Shown here in pieces: positions 1-12,700 of a stretch of 64,000 nt of DNA (position 1 is its first letter; each line of letters begins with the position of its first letter). Under the pieces are notes generated by a model. The model was not told the origin of the DNA. It made no database searches and saw only the letters and a program-made list of their open reading frames with translations. Origin of the DNA: Gnomoniopsis sp. IMI 355080 (lineage: Eukaryota; Ascomycota; Sordariomycetes; Diaporthales; Gnomoniaceae). Position numbers and translations under genes: made by a program. The DNA lies in NCBI GenBank assembly GCA_027946555.1, contig JAPEVC010000027.1:144142-208141 (forward strand). The letters are read 5' to 3'.

Positions 1-212
1 AGGAAGTCAAGCAAAAAGCCGCTGAAACCCGCGCCAAGCTGACTGGTAAGGCCACTACTACTACCACTGGTGAAGAGCCGGATGAGCCCGCCCAGACCAA
101 CGGCAAGAAGCAAAAGACCCTATCCAATGGTTTCGGTGTAAGCAGTGTTGTAAAGAAGCCAGAAGCTGGGGGCGCAAACGCGGATGACGGCGATGTGCAG
201 ATGACAGGCTAG
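1..212 (+). CDS. 3' end of an unidentified gene (partial, C-terminus only)
   Basis: Reading from base 3, an open frame runs from the left edge to a TAG at 210-212 and gives about 69 residues. The tail is hydrophilic and of low complexity: a Lys/Ala/Thr-rich part, a run of Thr, a basic KKQK patch and an acidic end finishing DGDVQMTG. This looks like the disordered C-terminal tail of a nuclear or RNA-associated protein, but no domain is visible and I do not recognise the family. It converges on lea1, whose stop lies 177 bases downstream. The protein identity must come from sequence left of the window. Confidence 0.65.
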   Translation, partial: EVKQKAAETRAKLTGKATTTTTGEEPDEPAQTNGKKQKTLSNGFGVSSVVKKPEAGGANADDGDVQMTG

Positions 213-389
213 TTGGATCGCACCTGCAATCTGGGACTCTACGAGGGCGTGCTACCGGGATTGGGGAGCAATTTGTTTGGTATTTGATGCATTATGCAGC
301 TTCATTGCATGTCCTCAGGCTTTCCCAACATGAGCCGCGAATTTTTCTAGCCCTTCTTGCGAGCGCGTTCTGTGTTCCACAGTGCCTTC

Positions 390-1455
390 TTAGTCTTCCA
401 TCTCATCATCCCCTAAAATGCCAGGAGGCAGTCGTCCTTCTTCCAGTGCCTTCTCTAGCTCTATGATCTCCTGCAGACTGGTCGCCTTCTTGATCCTCTC
501 CTGCAACCTCGACTTCTCCTTGTCTGTGAGCTTCAGACGCTTCATCCTCGATCCGGAGGTCGCCGTGCCGTTAGACGTGGCGACATTGAATGTGGAGGAC
601 TTGATGCCCATGATCTGTGTGAATATTGTCAGCATATGCGCGCCCGGTGGGAAGATAGGTAGGCAGGCAGCATCCAGACCTTTGTAGCCAGCTCCGTGGG
701 CTCCTCAGCCGTGCCGAACACGGCATTCGCCTTCTCGCGCTCCGCCTGCCTGACCTTCTGGTAATCTAGGAACCGCACCGTCGGGCATCGCCATATTACC
801 CAGTACCGGTAATGCTGTAGCCATACGTTAGCATCCCCCTTGACCCTTGAATGCTCTGTATCAACTCTGTCCCCAATCCCAAAGTCCTCCCCATGCCGAG
901 AACAAACGCACCTCTTTCTTCGTAACAGGGTTGTCCATCAACACCAGTTGTGTCAAGCGCGGGAACTTCCCCAGCACATCCAAGTCCGACAGCTCGGTCA
1001 AGTTATTGGACGCGAGCACCAAATTTGTCAGGCCAGGGATCGAGTTCGGTAGGTTGGGCTGGATAGAGGCAACGCGGTTGCGGGCGAGCAGGAGGGTGCG
1101 TATCCGCGGCGAAAGCGGGAAGTTTCCGAGAATTTGGATATCATTGTCGGTGAAATCTATCGAGTCTTGAGGCTGTGTGCAACCTTGTCAATCACGGCGC
1201 GTGAATTGGGAGTGTTGAGGTTCTGGACTGTGTGTGGATGAACATACGCCCGCGACACCAAGGTTCTCAATGGTTGGTATTCTGTGTCCTATTTGCCGGG
1301 AAACGACAGTCTCGATATCAACTCTGGCTCTTCTCACGATCAAAAGTGTAGTATCTGTTCTTTCCAAACGCACCTCGAAGGTCAAGCTCTCTCTCCTTGA
1401 GCGGGTTGAGGTACGAGAGGGAATTCTGAATGAGATCCGCCGTTAGGCGCACCAT
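390..1455 (-). CDS. lea1: U2 small nuclear ribonucleoprotein A' (Lea1), 247 aa, five exons
   Basis: Leucine-rich-repeat protein of the U2 snRNP that, with U2 B'' (Msl1), binds stem-loop IV of U2 snRNA in the spliceosome. Exons on the minus strand: 1455-1374, 1288-1248, 1172-912, 814-680, 614-390; all junctions are GT-AG and the reading phase is kept. The N-terminus MVRLTADLIQNSLSYLNPLK and the following ELDLRG...IPTIENLG match the start of the A' family, followed by LRRs (DSIDFTDNDI, RTLLLARNRV, NLVLASNNL, DNPVT) and the LRR cap (HYRYWVIWRCPTVRFLDYQKV). The C-terminal part carries GIKSSTFN, as in human A' (SKTFNPG), and ends DDEMED. Length is typical of the family. The 41-nt exon 2 is unusually short. 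Exon 1 starts 498 bases downstream of the VPS15 stop on the same strand. Confidence 0.93.
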
Positions 1456-1952
1456 GTTGGCGGCGCTTTGTTACCTCTTTTTCTTTAATGCTTCGAGTCG
1501 TCACCGCGAATGTTTGGAGTTCCAGATGTCAAGTTAAATTCACAAGTCTGCAAAGATTGGTTGAAGTGTTTGTCTTGAATGCTGCGCTCAGCTTGACGTC
1601 GCGGTCGCGCGCAGCTCTCAGTACCCAACTTTTTTGGGTTGCGATATCAGGGTTAGGGGTGAACGCCCTTCCCCCCGGTGGAGGTTCAACGAGCTGTTTA
1701 CACTACACCCGTACTCGTACTATTTTGTGCTCCATGTATTTCGGTTTCGGTTTCTATAAGACAAACAACTAAGCTCAGGTATTCAGTTGAAATTTGACTA
1801 CGTAGGTACCTAAGTATGTGTGGAAAGCACTCTATTCATCCCTGTAGATACTGAAAATCTACATTCAATATGCTCAATTCGAAGCAATGGTATCTATCGA
1901 CTAGTATGACGCCTCAAAAGCTGTCCCTCCTCATGATACCGTACGCCATGCT
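1456..1952. other. Intergenic spacer between VPS15 (3' side) and lea1 (5' side)
   Basis: About 500 bases holding the lea1 promoter/leader and the VPS15 3' end. No coding sequence is supported. A TAGGTACCTA palindrome lies at 1803-1812, a relative of the motif seen throughout the spacers of this window. Confidence 0.6.
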
Positions 1953-4900
1953 CTACTGAAACACAAAAACAACGCCCGATCGATCTACAGACACCGTCAT
2001 GGTATACGGGCTCTCCAGTAACGCAACATCCAAGATCGAATCTAAATGCGACTTCAGCAATTGCTGCTGCTGCGTGGAAATCACCGTGGACCGCGCAGGC
2101 TTGTTGGCACCATTCGCGCGGCGATGTCCCTGACGACCGCCCTCCGTACCTCTATTAGGAGAGCTGCTCGAAGCCTGACTCCGCGGGCGCCTCTCCGTGT
2201 TGAGCGTCGTCGCCGTGGTGGGATGGCTGGCCGAGTATGTCGGATTGTCCTCGTCCGGCATGAGGCCGCTGAAAATCGTCGAATTCTCGACCCTGGTAAG
2301 GTCCCAGAAGCGCAACTTCTTGTCTGAGCCGCCGGTGAGGATGAATGCATGCCTTACATCGCGCTGCTCGCTCCCTTCAAGAGAACCGTTCCCAACAACC
2401 ATGGCCCTGACGCCCCGGTCGGCATTGCCGGTGGAACTAGGCTCGATATTTGTAGCAAAGCGGCCCAGCATTCCCTCGGGCCTATCCTCATCCACCTCCC
2501 ACGGATCGTAGCCTTTTAGACCCTCCTTATTGCCACCAACACGGTAAATCTCCCGGCAAAGTGTCTTCTCGAGGTCCCAAACAGTGACTTCTCCATGACC
2601 AGTGCCGCCAGAGACGCAAATCCACTTCCCACGACCCTTGATGGGGTGTATACAGAGTCTGTAAATAGAAGACTTGCCAGGGACGCCCCAGCCCTTGAGG
2701 CGCATCTTGAAGCGGAGATCCCAGAGATCAAGCACACCATGCGAAGTTCCGAGACACAGCCAGTTCCTCTTCCTGTCGATGCAAAAACAAGTGGGAGTGC
2801 CATGGTGGACGGGGTTCTCAAGGACATACATTAGCGTCATAGTTCTGAGGTCGATTCCCATGATTCGTGACCGATTCGTTGCGATGATCATCATGGAGTT
2901 TGTCTCTTGCTTGAAGTGATCGCACCAGACAGCAAATTCTCCATCTTCTTCCGGCAGCTGATACTCTCTCAGCAGCCGCAGCTTACCATAGCGCGCGACG
3001 CCACTGGCCATCGTGGTCTCGACTTTGACAACGTGAACGCTTCCGTCACTCGCACAGCTGATGAAGCAATGCGTGTTCTCTATAAAACACAACGCCATGA
3101 CCTTTGCTCCTGGCGCATGCCTATGGGTCTGTCGCGACCTGTGTGCAATGTTGCGCTCTAGCCTTGCAGTGTCCCAGACCTTTACGGCACCATCATCTCC
3201 ACCCGTGACGAAAAAGACATGGTCTGGAGATACCGCAATGCGATTAACGGCGCCGCTATGCTCTGAAAATGTTGCTACCAATTTGCCCGTCGGTTTCCAG
3301 CCCTCGATCGCTTGACTATTAGGGCTCTTGCCGACCTTTCGGCGCGTGATTGGTGAGACCAGGGGCCCAAACTCAGCAACGTCGTGCGGATAGTTGTCAG
3401 CAAACATCGAGTCCAACATCTTCAGAATGTGGGGGTCGTTTCCTGGGTAGTTGTGGTTGAACTCTAAGTGACTCAGAGAACGGGCTCTAGTGTCAGCATC
3501 TACGGACAGTCTGGATGGCGTCGTGGGCGAGAAGAGGCCTTCCAGGCGACCAGTAGCATTTGCGTCGGTGGTCCCAATTTCAGCCAACGCCTTATTACCG
3601 TTGCTTTCCTTCCGGTTCAGCAGATTGATTGCGCTTGACGCACGGCGCAGTTCCTTATTCGCGGGACTTGTGCTGTCGGAGGTAGCAGTACCGGTCGGGC
3701 TCACCAAGTCGCCGTCCCGTAGCAGATTACTATGTGGCGACCCTTGTCCTCCAAGAGGTTGGCGTTCATCAGCAGCTGGTGCATTGTGTATTTCCCGGCT
3801 CAGTCGGCTCCTATGACTGTTCATGGCAGCTCGTTTCCGCTTGCCCACAGGGTCATCAATGCTCATAGACGCATCCATCAAGGCATCAGTGATGGTCCGA
3901 GGCGTATTTGAGTCGAGATCAATCGCTCCCGCTGACTTCTTTGGCGTTTCCTCATCGAACAGCACCGTCTGTACCGTAGCCCCGAGCGTTCGAAGATTAA
4001 TTATTTGATTCAGCTCCACGTAAGGGTTGTTTGCAGTCGAATCTCGCGCTTTGATTTGGCTGAGTCGCCATATGAATTCGCGCAGTGCCAGCAGTTTGAA
4101 CTCATCGTTTGGGGAGAGTCCGAGAGTCCGGAGCCTCCCCAGCCACTGCTCATCCTCATCATTCTTGGAGACCTTGCTGAGGCTTTGACTTTTCAACTCC
4201 TTCGCAACCCTGTTAGACGCCGCAGCTGCCGAGCTGCCAAATGACAGTCTGCGGATATTGCGCATGGACTTCCAAAACAATCCTTTGTCGGATTGCACCG
4301 CCCATACCAGCGCCTGGTCAAACACTGACCGTGACAACGGTTTCTTGAGGGTGTCAAGCAGGACCAATTCGGTGAAGTTTGTAGGCATGATAACCGTCTT
4401 CAGGAATGGAGATATCATAGGCAGAAATATACATTTGACGTCCGCTGGTGAGAGGTATCTGGCCACAGCCGTCAGAAAATGGGCAGCAGACTCTCGGACC
4501 CAGATGTTCGGGTGCGTCGAAAATCTTGCCACCACATCCACAAGCTCCCATAATCGTGATTTTGATAGAAGGCCAAGCATGGCCAATTGAGCTAGTGAGT
4601 ATAAGGCCCCTTGGACGACGTGCTCCTCTGTGTCCGTGAGTGCCTGTATCATCAGAGGCAAAATGAACTCTTCGAGGCTGACGCTGCCCATGAAGGCAGC
4701 TATGCCGACAATGGTTTCGAAGAATGCACACTTCAGCATCCAGTCCCGATCATTGAGGTAGGTGTTGAGATGTGTGAGAATGATATCGTTAGACTCAGCT
4801 GTCCCAAAGAACATACACAGTTCCGGCACCGAGCTGAGGAAGGCTCGGCGAACATAGGGATCAGCATCTTCGATCAGACTCTTTGTATGGTTCTCAAACA

Positions 4901-6648
4901 TAAAAACGAGCTCCTGCTGTGCTTCATCGAACATCCCGTCAAACGTAGCATCTGGTTGGCTACCAGATTCAATATCAGGGTCTGCGGCTGCGATGGTCCC
5001 GGCGGCTTTGAGAGTGGTCGACATCTGTAGAAACTTCTTCGCCGTTGTCGCCAGACTCCCGATACAAGAAGCGTACGTTGCCCTGACCAATGGCGTGGGT
5101 TGGTTGGTAGTACCAATAAGGGCCACCGCCATTCTCGGGAGGATATATTCCAAAAAAACGTGTGCGTTGACCGGGTTGACTGCTTCGACCAAAGCTAGCA
5201 GTTGAGTAATTGTCCTGATCGCTGTAATAACAACGATGTGCGCTCTATCATTGAGAAGCGTCATCAGGTACGGCAATATCCGATCCAACTTCGCCTCATC
5301 CGTCAAACGCTCTGCAAATGCTAGAAGCACATCACAAGCTCGGACTCTAGACAATGCTCGTGCTGTATTCCGCAGAGACGAGACAACCAAGGTCAAAAAT
5401 ATCAAAGTTCCGTCGTCTGCGGCCGGTTCGGTGTCACGGGATACGGCGTGCTCGTTATTTGGAATGCTCAAGCGGACAGGGAAGTGGCCCAAGCCGAGCC
5501 GGGGCGATAGCTGCTTTGTGTCAGCGCTTTGGGAGGAGTTGTGGTACCCCAAAAAGTATGAGATCTTATCAAAGTCGTAGAAAACACGGTCGATGCGATC
5601 ATCGGCCTCGCATGGATTTCTCGTTGCCCCTAAACTAGGATACTGGCCAGAGAAAGGATCTGTGATCACTTCCATATATTGATGAAGAAATGTGTAAAAA
5701 TAATCGGGGAAGGCCTTCCCTCTCCAGAATTCCAGATACTGTTCAGCGGAGTATCTCTTCTGCGGGTCAAGTTGAATCATAGACGCCACAAGCTCGCGGA
5801 TATCCTTGTCGGGGATGCGGCTCATATGTGAAATGTTAGGGTCGTATTCCCCTTTTCGATATTTGTACAGTTGGCTGAGACTGAAGATAGGTGTCTCGAG
5901 GAAGAGCTCCGCGATTACGCAGCCTGCACTGAAGATGTCCATGGCCCAAGTGAGCTTCGCATCCGTACTCCTCTCGCCTGGCGCAAGGAACCTCTCAGGG
6001 GCGATGTAGCATGTTCTTCGGCTGGAAGTGTCGAAGAAGTAGGAGAAATCTGCAGGATTGTTGTCCGGTAAGGTAACCGGCTTGAATGATGACGAGAAGT
6101 CGGAGATATAGAGCCAGTTCCACGAGGTCACGAGGGTATTCTCTGCCTTGATATCACCATGGTAAATATCCTTCGCGTGACAGTCGCGCAAGGCGCAGAG
6201 CAGTTGGAATGAGATCCATTTTCGTTCTATGTCTTCGAGGAAGGGCCGCGTGCTCAAGCGATCATAGAGGGAGTTGTAAAGGTATTGTCGGACAAGGTAA
6301 CCGTTCGTCTCGGTCTCGACGACACGTTGATATCCAAGGGCGTTGGGGATGTCGGCAAGAGCCTTTCTTTCGCCTGTAAAATCATAATTCAGATATATTG
6401 TTTGGGAAGAGACAATACCGTCATGAAGACTTACGTATTATCTGCTGCTTGCGCTCGTCAAGCGACAGAGTAGGGTCTGACTTCACAAAGACCTTGACTA
6501 GGACTATGCCATCGTGGTGTCGGGCGCGGATCGTCTTCATGAAACGTGCTGACCCTAGAGCCCTTTCGTAAACCAGGTCCGACAGCTCAGGAACATCGAT
6601 TCCCGCCGCGCCGGCGGAGGGTGCCGTGACAGAAACGCTGTTGCCCAT
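1953..6648 (-). CDS. VPS15: Vps15/p150, protein-kinase-like regulatory subunit of PI3-kinase Vps34, 1544 aa
   Basis: Myristoylated scaffold that activates the PI3-kinase Vps34 in autophagy and endosomal sorting. Two exons: 6648-6435 and 6373-1953, with a 61-nt intron (GTAAGT...TTTACAG). Visible: N-terminal MGNS, an N-myristoylation site; a kinase domain from about residue 25 to 300 starting DLVYERALGSARF. The catalytic loop reads YHGDIKAENTLVTSWNW, with HGD in place of HRD, and the DFG position reads SDF; both are typical of Vps15 and indicate weak or no conventional kinase chemistry. A long helical HEAT-repeat middle follows (for example VVITAIRTITQLL, PYVRRAFLSSVPELC), then a Ser/Thr-rich linker and a C-terminal WD40 propeller beginning at SEHSGAVNRIAVSPDH. 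The last blade (SVDRSGVVFVFQ) ends at the stop. Length matches fungal homologues. Confidence 0.97.
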
Positions 6649-7897
6649 CGTCGGTGAAGCAAGGAAGAGTCCCTGGGCGTTTCTTCAGAGGAGCTACCGC
6701 GGAGCGAGACTGGGCGCGATGGAAGGTGCTATCATGTTGTTGTTACGTTCCCAGTACTATGCAGTGTCGAAAAAGTCGATTATGGAAAGCTTGAGTGCAT
6801 CTCAAGTTTGAGTGCAGAACAGAAGATATCGAAGTGTTGCGATTGTTCACATGCGTGTTGCAGCTGCGTCACTAATCGGGGAATCACCTTCCAGACTTGA
6901 TGCCTGCCGCCACCTACCCTCCTTGTACTTTTACCGCCTGCGACGTGCCTACCAAACATACTCCATGATACTGTAACTTCGACTTCACGCATTGAAACAA
7001 AGTCACATTTGAATTTGTCGAAAATTCGATAGCAGCCGGAAAAATCACTCTTGCAAATACGGTGCAAGTGGATGAGCTAGGTGTTAAGGCTGGACGCATT
7101 CGAGTAGGAACAAACCGTCTCCAAACGGTGCACGGCGCAACGTACTCGAAGACATCTCGAGCTACCTAGCACAAGAATGTAGACAATCAACTAGAATCGA
7201 CCAGGGCAAGTCTTGCGATTCGAAAGATGCCTCGACAAATTGTGAAGCGTAATGCCATTTGTGGCATAATGACGATTATATTCATGCTCCACCATCTTCT
7301 TCCCGTTCCCTTCAAAATAACATATGTCTATCTAGAGGCCAACCTACACGCCTTCCGCCCCCCCCCCCGACGGAGAGCCCAACTGGAAATTATTCGCCGC
7401 TAGCGGCTTTCTGGCAACCGTCGCCCAAACCAGCCTTCGCGAACCTGGGTATATTGAACGTACAAGAATGAGAAATGAAACCGTGGGGGACGGCAAAGGG
7501 AAATCCATCTCAAAGATGATTGTTCCTGCCTTGATCACTGCCATCTTTGATCTGCCGTTATGTGGACAGTGTGTGATGACAAAAAGAACCCCTTATTGGG
7601 ATGGGTGTGCTCGTCCGCTGACAGCTCGGACTATTAAAGTGTGTCGGATTGAAGGGCAGAGAAACAATACTCCTCTTGTGCAAGGAGCCATAACTCCAAT
7701 TGCGTCACCGAACGTGAAATATATGTACAAGTCCATGAAGGGCTCGGTGACGTCGTACATCGGGGTATTCGTGAAAGACCAGGTCAGCTTTATCCTGGAA
7801 CGGACCTGCCAAACGCCTGAGATGCCTAAAGGAAAGTAACTTCGTCGAAAATAATGAAAATCGTCATAGGTCGTACGAGGCTTGGGGCCCCTGACAA
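6649..7897. other. Intergenic spacer upstream of VPS15
   Basis: About 1.25 kb between two minus-strand genes: the VPS15 promoter/leader and the 3' flank of the SH3 membrane protein gene. It contains a run of 11 C at 7358-7368. A 123-codon plus-strand open frame at 7468-7839 shows no family signature and was not annotated. Nothing else is seen. Confidence 0.55.
7358..7368 (+). repeat. Homopolymer run of 11 C
   Basis: Eleven consecutive C bases in the spacer upstream of VPS15; likely length-variable. A similar run of ten C lies at 11752-11761. Confidence 0.9.
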
Positions 7898-9702
7898 TTA
7901 ACGGTGCTGAGCGACACCTGATGCCGAATCGGTTGATCCGTCACCCTCGATAGTCTTTCTCCAGTGTTGTGGAAGACAGACGCACACTAGGGGAAAGGCC
8001 TTGATCTCTCCACTGACAGGTGGTGACTGTTCGCGAGCACGGCCAGAGCCATTCGAAACACCGCTGTCCCGCTGTTGTTGGTGCCTAGCCTCCCACTCAT
8101 CGGCATGCTCGTCCAACAGCACCCCGGTCGCCCAACCATCGTCCCAAATTCCGACCACCTTAAGCATATCACCCCTTTCGAGACCGAACTCATCGGCAGC
8201 GCGGGGTTGGTATGCCCAAAGTGTCGCGACACGGTCGCCAGGATGTATCTCGTCCCGCGAATAGTAGTCCTTGAAAAAGGGCAGTTGTTCGGACTGTGAG
8301 CTACCTTGCCCATGTGGTGACGATAACCCATTGCTAGCAGCATCGTCGCCAAGAAGGACTGAGCCGCTGGATAAGGAGGCGGTCCTCCTCATTGTTGGTG
8401 GTGGTCGCAGAACTCCTGCCCGTGGCTCGGATTCAGGGCTGTCACCGAACTCGTCGGACGATGAGTGGTTGTCCCCGCGTCTGCTTCTGGCAGTACCGAT
8501 AGCAGCCACTCCTGAATGACGAGAGGGTGCATCTCCTGAATGGCCTTCCAGAGCCGACATTCTGGCTATCCTACCACCGGGTAAGACTTCATACCCCTGT
8601 GGGGTTTGTTGATGGGTGTTATAACTGGACCCATTTTGAGCCATCAACGGTCCTCTGCGAGCGGGTTGTGGTTGGTTAAAGATACTGCCTTGTTGACTTC
8701 CCCTCTTACGCCGTCTGATGAACAGACAGCATAGGACTATGAGACCTATCACTAAGGCAGCTCCGGCAAGAGATCCGATCACAATCCCTGCAATAGCGCC
8801 CCCCGAAAGTCCACTTCCCCCAGAGTTGGAGCTAGAGGACGGACTGCTTGTTGCTGTGGATGTCGAGGTCGGGAGTGTGATCGTGGACGTTATGGAGGGC
8901 AGTACAACACCAGCACATCGTGAGTCCGCGTCGGAATTATAACAGCAGGTGTCGGTCGAGTTAATTCCGCCAGCTGAACAGTAATAGCAGAGACCGACTG
9001 TGCTGTTGCCGAAGCCACAATTGTCTGGCTCATTGTCGATAGCATCGATACATTGTGCAGGTGAGAGCGCTCCAGCGGGCAGTGCGCAGTCTGTGAAGTC
9101 AGCTCTGATTTCAGCGGTAGACTGTGAGCTCGGATTTGAGCATAGCTGGCTGTCAGACACATAGAAGGCCTCGCTCTCAGCATAGTCCGTCTGGAGGGTG
9201 GTTAGTACTTGATCATATAAGGGACGGCCGGGGCACAAATCTTACGCAGCTGGTTGCACATAAGGGCATAGACTGTGTGCTGTTAAGCCCGCAAACACTG
9301 AGGGAGTTTTGTACGATTGCGTTACATATTACAGAGGTTGTGAAACGTGCATAAAGATTGGTGGTGTTTGTCAGGTCGATATTTTGGCAACCGAATTGGT
9401 TCTGGTACCTTGGTTCGAAGTTCAGCTAAGAGGTTACACAGCAGAGGATCCGTTGTAAAGACTCACTTGTCCTGAACCCATGTCGTCTGCACATATGATT
9501 CGAGTTGCGTATCGAAAGACGCACGATCTGATACGTACTTTAAGAATGAACTATAATAGAGGTCAGCCGCAAGCAATTTGAGGTGAGCAGGTGAGTGAAA
9601 CACGCACAAAAAGCCCACAAGAGTGGAGTCGGTAGAAATCGACGCGGATGAGAAAGCCGGGCAGGTCGTTGAGCCCGCGAGCGAAATGCAGGTTTCTGAC
9701 AT
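7898..9702 (-). CDS. Single-pass membrane protein with Cys-rich ectodomain and cytoplasmic SH3 domain, 544 aa
   Basis: Exons: 9702-9608, 9550-9467, 9408-9246, 9190-7898. The third intron has a perfect TACTAAC branch site. Residues 1-225 form a Cys-rich ectodomain (GCQNIDLTNTTNLYARFTTS, CALPAGALSPAQC, CYYCSAGG), followed by a Ser/Thr-rich stalk and a TM helix near residues 245-272 (GGAIAGIVIGSLAGAALVIG ... CCLFIRRRKR) with a basic stop-transfer stretch. A disordered Ser-rich region leads to an SH3 domain around 430-520 (GDRVATLWAYQPRAADEFGL, DDGWATGVLL). The layout resembles yeast Fus1 (TM then SH3), and this protein type is widespread in filamentous ascomycetes without a settled function; a role in cell fusion or polarity is inference only. 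The N-terminus MSETCISLAGSTTC lacks an obvious signal peptide. An in-frame upstream ATG exists at 9723. Confidence 0.88.
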
Positions 9703-12700
9703 GGTGACTGCTGCTTGTCGCAAGGGAAGCGCTCCTATATTCCTGACTTTCGCGTTATCCAGTCCTGCCCCCCAGCGGGAAGGTCCTGTCGACTGGAGTC
9801 ACAGCAGCCGCGCCGTACGAGAGGGTCTGGAGTCGTCGAAGAGCTACAGGGCCCTGTGCGCAGATTGCTTGGGGAGTGGAAAGCCGAGATCGCGTTACCG
9901 GAGGGACAATCTCATGATTCCGCCAAAACAAACGCGAATTGTGGTGGGAAAATCGGTAGACGAGGAAAAGTGAAGCACGCGTCAAGAATCGGCGTGAACC
10001 AACAGCAGGCTTCTTCGAGATCTTCGGTCCTGTTATGTGTTGCTCGATGGAGAGATGCTGTACATAAGGAGTTGCTCTTCTCCAGTAGGTCCGTTTCGCG
10101 TGCGTGCGTGTTGAGAGATTTGACAACTCGAGTCAAGTTCTGAAACCCCTGCAACGGTGTACAAAGCACAGAAGTAATCTCGTGTCGGAGGGTTTGGCAG
10201 TGGCAATGACGACCCAGCTTCGTGGCAGGTTGTGGTAGCCGTGACAAGACTTTTCGGTGGTTGGTTTTGAAGATGCGATGGCAAAGAAAAGAGGCAGGTG
10301 CAGATGCAGGTGCAGGTACGGCAGATACGCAGCGTGTTTGTGGGCCTCACAGTGCCTCTGCACGATGTTGGTAGAGGTAGGTGGTATTAGCGAACGGCGA
10401 CTGAAGTTGGATTACAAAATGCAATAATTGAGAATGCTCAGTGTTGTGAATGACCGAGAAGAGAATGGAGAACGAATGCGAGGCCGTAAATGTCGTGAGA
10501 GGACAGTGCCGTGTCGGTGGTGATAAGGAACTGACAAGTCGCGACCTTGGACGAGGGTTCACAACTGATAGGCACCTCAAGTCAAGAAAGGTCCTAATGA
10601 GACGTTACGACGGCAATGCGGGCGCGTGAAATGGTTCAACTCTTGTGGGTTGGTATCACAACCGAAGGAGAGCTGTGTGCCGGGAGGATTACTAGTAGTC
10701 TACAGAACCAAACAAAGCATCAGTCTGGCGCAGACAACGTGGGACGCACGGCAGTGAAGCTGGTCTGTGGGAAAAGGCAGATCCAGAAACAGACTGATGA
10801 GGGGGTCCCAGGTAGCTACTAGTACGGGCTGTTTGAGGAAAAGGGAAACTAAGAGGAGCAGATTGGCAGACAAGCGCGGAGGTCCAACACAAATTAGACG
10901 AAGAAGCCGGGGGAAATGCAGGCAGTGTCTGATTCGATGCTCAATGATCCCGACCTCTAGGAAATTAAGGAAATTACTGCCCAGGACCAGGGTATCTGCG
11001 GCAACCCACAAGCAAAGGAACATGGACGCACTCTTCAATGCAGACAAACATTCAGGCACAAGGCACAGAGCAACGCGGCAACACGGCAGGCCCAATCTTG
11101 ATATCAAGCGAACCTCGCAAATGAGAACGGATCGTCAAAATGGACCTGGTCCTCCTTTCTAAATTCTCTCCGATGTCACCGTATCTGGAGTCTGTGCAGT
11201 CTTGACACCTTGGAGCCTTGTCCTGCCACGAGTCCTGGCGTCCGTCCGTTGCTATTGATAGCCATGCGCTCCTTTTTTTCGACCAGTACATGCATGATGA
11301 CTTCGTAAACATTCATATTGTTTGCGGAGTCCTTTTGCACTTCGGTCGCTCCAAACACGCGTGCCTCTCCTATAATTCCTAGCCTTGTCAAGGCTGAGGA
11401 GAAAGTGAGCATGAACGACGCCATCTCTAACCGGTATGGTACTGCGTATACATAACAAACATCCCGTGGGTATCATCAGCATGCCTGGCTCAACGTTGCA
11501 TCGAGAGCTGTGACGCAGACAACAAATTGTCGCCGAAATTGGCTCGTTCTATTTATTATTCTGTATTCACGAATCATCAATAGCAAGCAGCCCTATCAGC
11601 CTTGATTCACTTGCACCATTCAAAGCGTATGATGAGGCTCTCAACACTGATCGTTGCCTCGCTATTGTCGTCCCCTGTGACCTTCCAGGGCTGCTTTTTC
11701 TGTGTATCCGGCCCAAGTGCAGTTGAAGACTGTCTGTCACATATTGTGGCACCCCCCCCCCGGCTCCTACAACACGGCCTTCCAATTTGGCGACAAAGTT
11801 TATTGATATACCGAAATACTTGATTATTGCCCACGGGATCGCCATCTATGGATGAGCCTCTCATATGATTCTGAATTCTACAGTAATACCTAGGTAGATA
11901 CCAAGAAACAAAAAACCTAAAACACCAAGGGATCTCCCTACAGATACTTTCGGCTTCGGAATCGGAATATTACTTTTTTTATTAGGGCCCTCCGCAACCT
12001 GGAGTCTCGGCCACTTTTCGTAGCTCTCTCTATCCTGTGCTAGGAAACCCTTACCGAAACACACGAACTACTCCAGCCACACATCGTGGTTTTGAGGATC
12101 TGGTTCAGCCAAGACTGGGATATCTAGCTTTCCCAAAGCAGTGGTGTGGGGGAAACTGTTTCGCTCACAGTCTCAGAGGGGCTTCATGTGTGTGCACTTC
12201 TTCCCAGTACAGATGCAATAGTCCAGTCCCCGCTACTTAATTAATATTGCCCAGCTTCCGAGCTTGGTTGTGTTGAAGCCTTGTTGGCATTTAAGCTTCG
12301 CATTCTTGCGCAGCTTCACAAATAGATGGCCGGACACCGTGACCGTCCTCCTCCGACTATGTGATCCTCTCGTAGGCTTCTGATTGCATCATAAATGCCA
12401 CGCCGAATAAGCGAAGGCGAACCAAATACGCGAATCGGATGAACGTCTATGTGGTGGGTTTTCCGGCAGCCGTGATGTACTTGACACACTCGCGGGCAGC
12501 AATATGTCGAGCATTTTATTCATGCGCAGCCGAGTCATCTCTCTTGCAGCTCGCTCGTCCCATCGCACCCACGCACTTTGAGGAGCCACTCAATCGGCAA
12601 AGTTTCTCGTCTGATTAAGCAGGCCTTTGCCTGCTGGAAGAGGATACTCCCGCAACTTTATCTCATTCAAGATACTGAGTTGCAGTCTGAGCTATACTGT

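Noticed and set aside
7468..7839. 123-codon plus-strand frame upstream of VPS15
   Set aside because: No domain, signal peptide or codon-bias evidence; within ordinary spacer.
9755..11162. Several overlapping frames of 100-140 codons on both strands in the 4.3-kb spacer
   Set aside because: Mutually overlapping, no conserved motifs, no plausible splice continuation.
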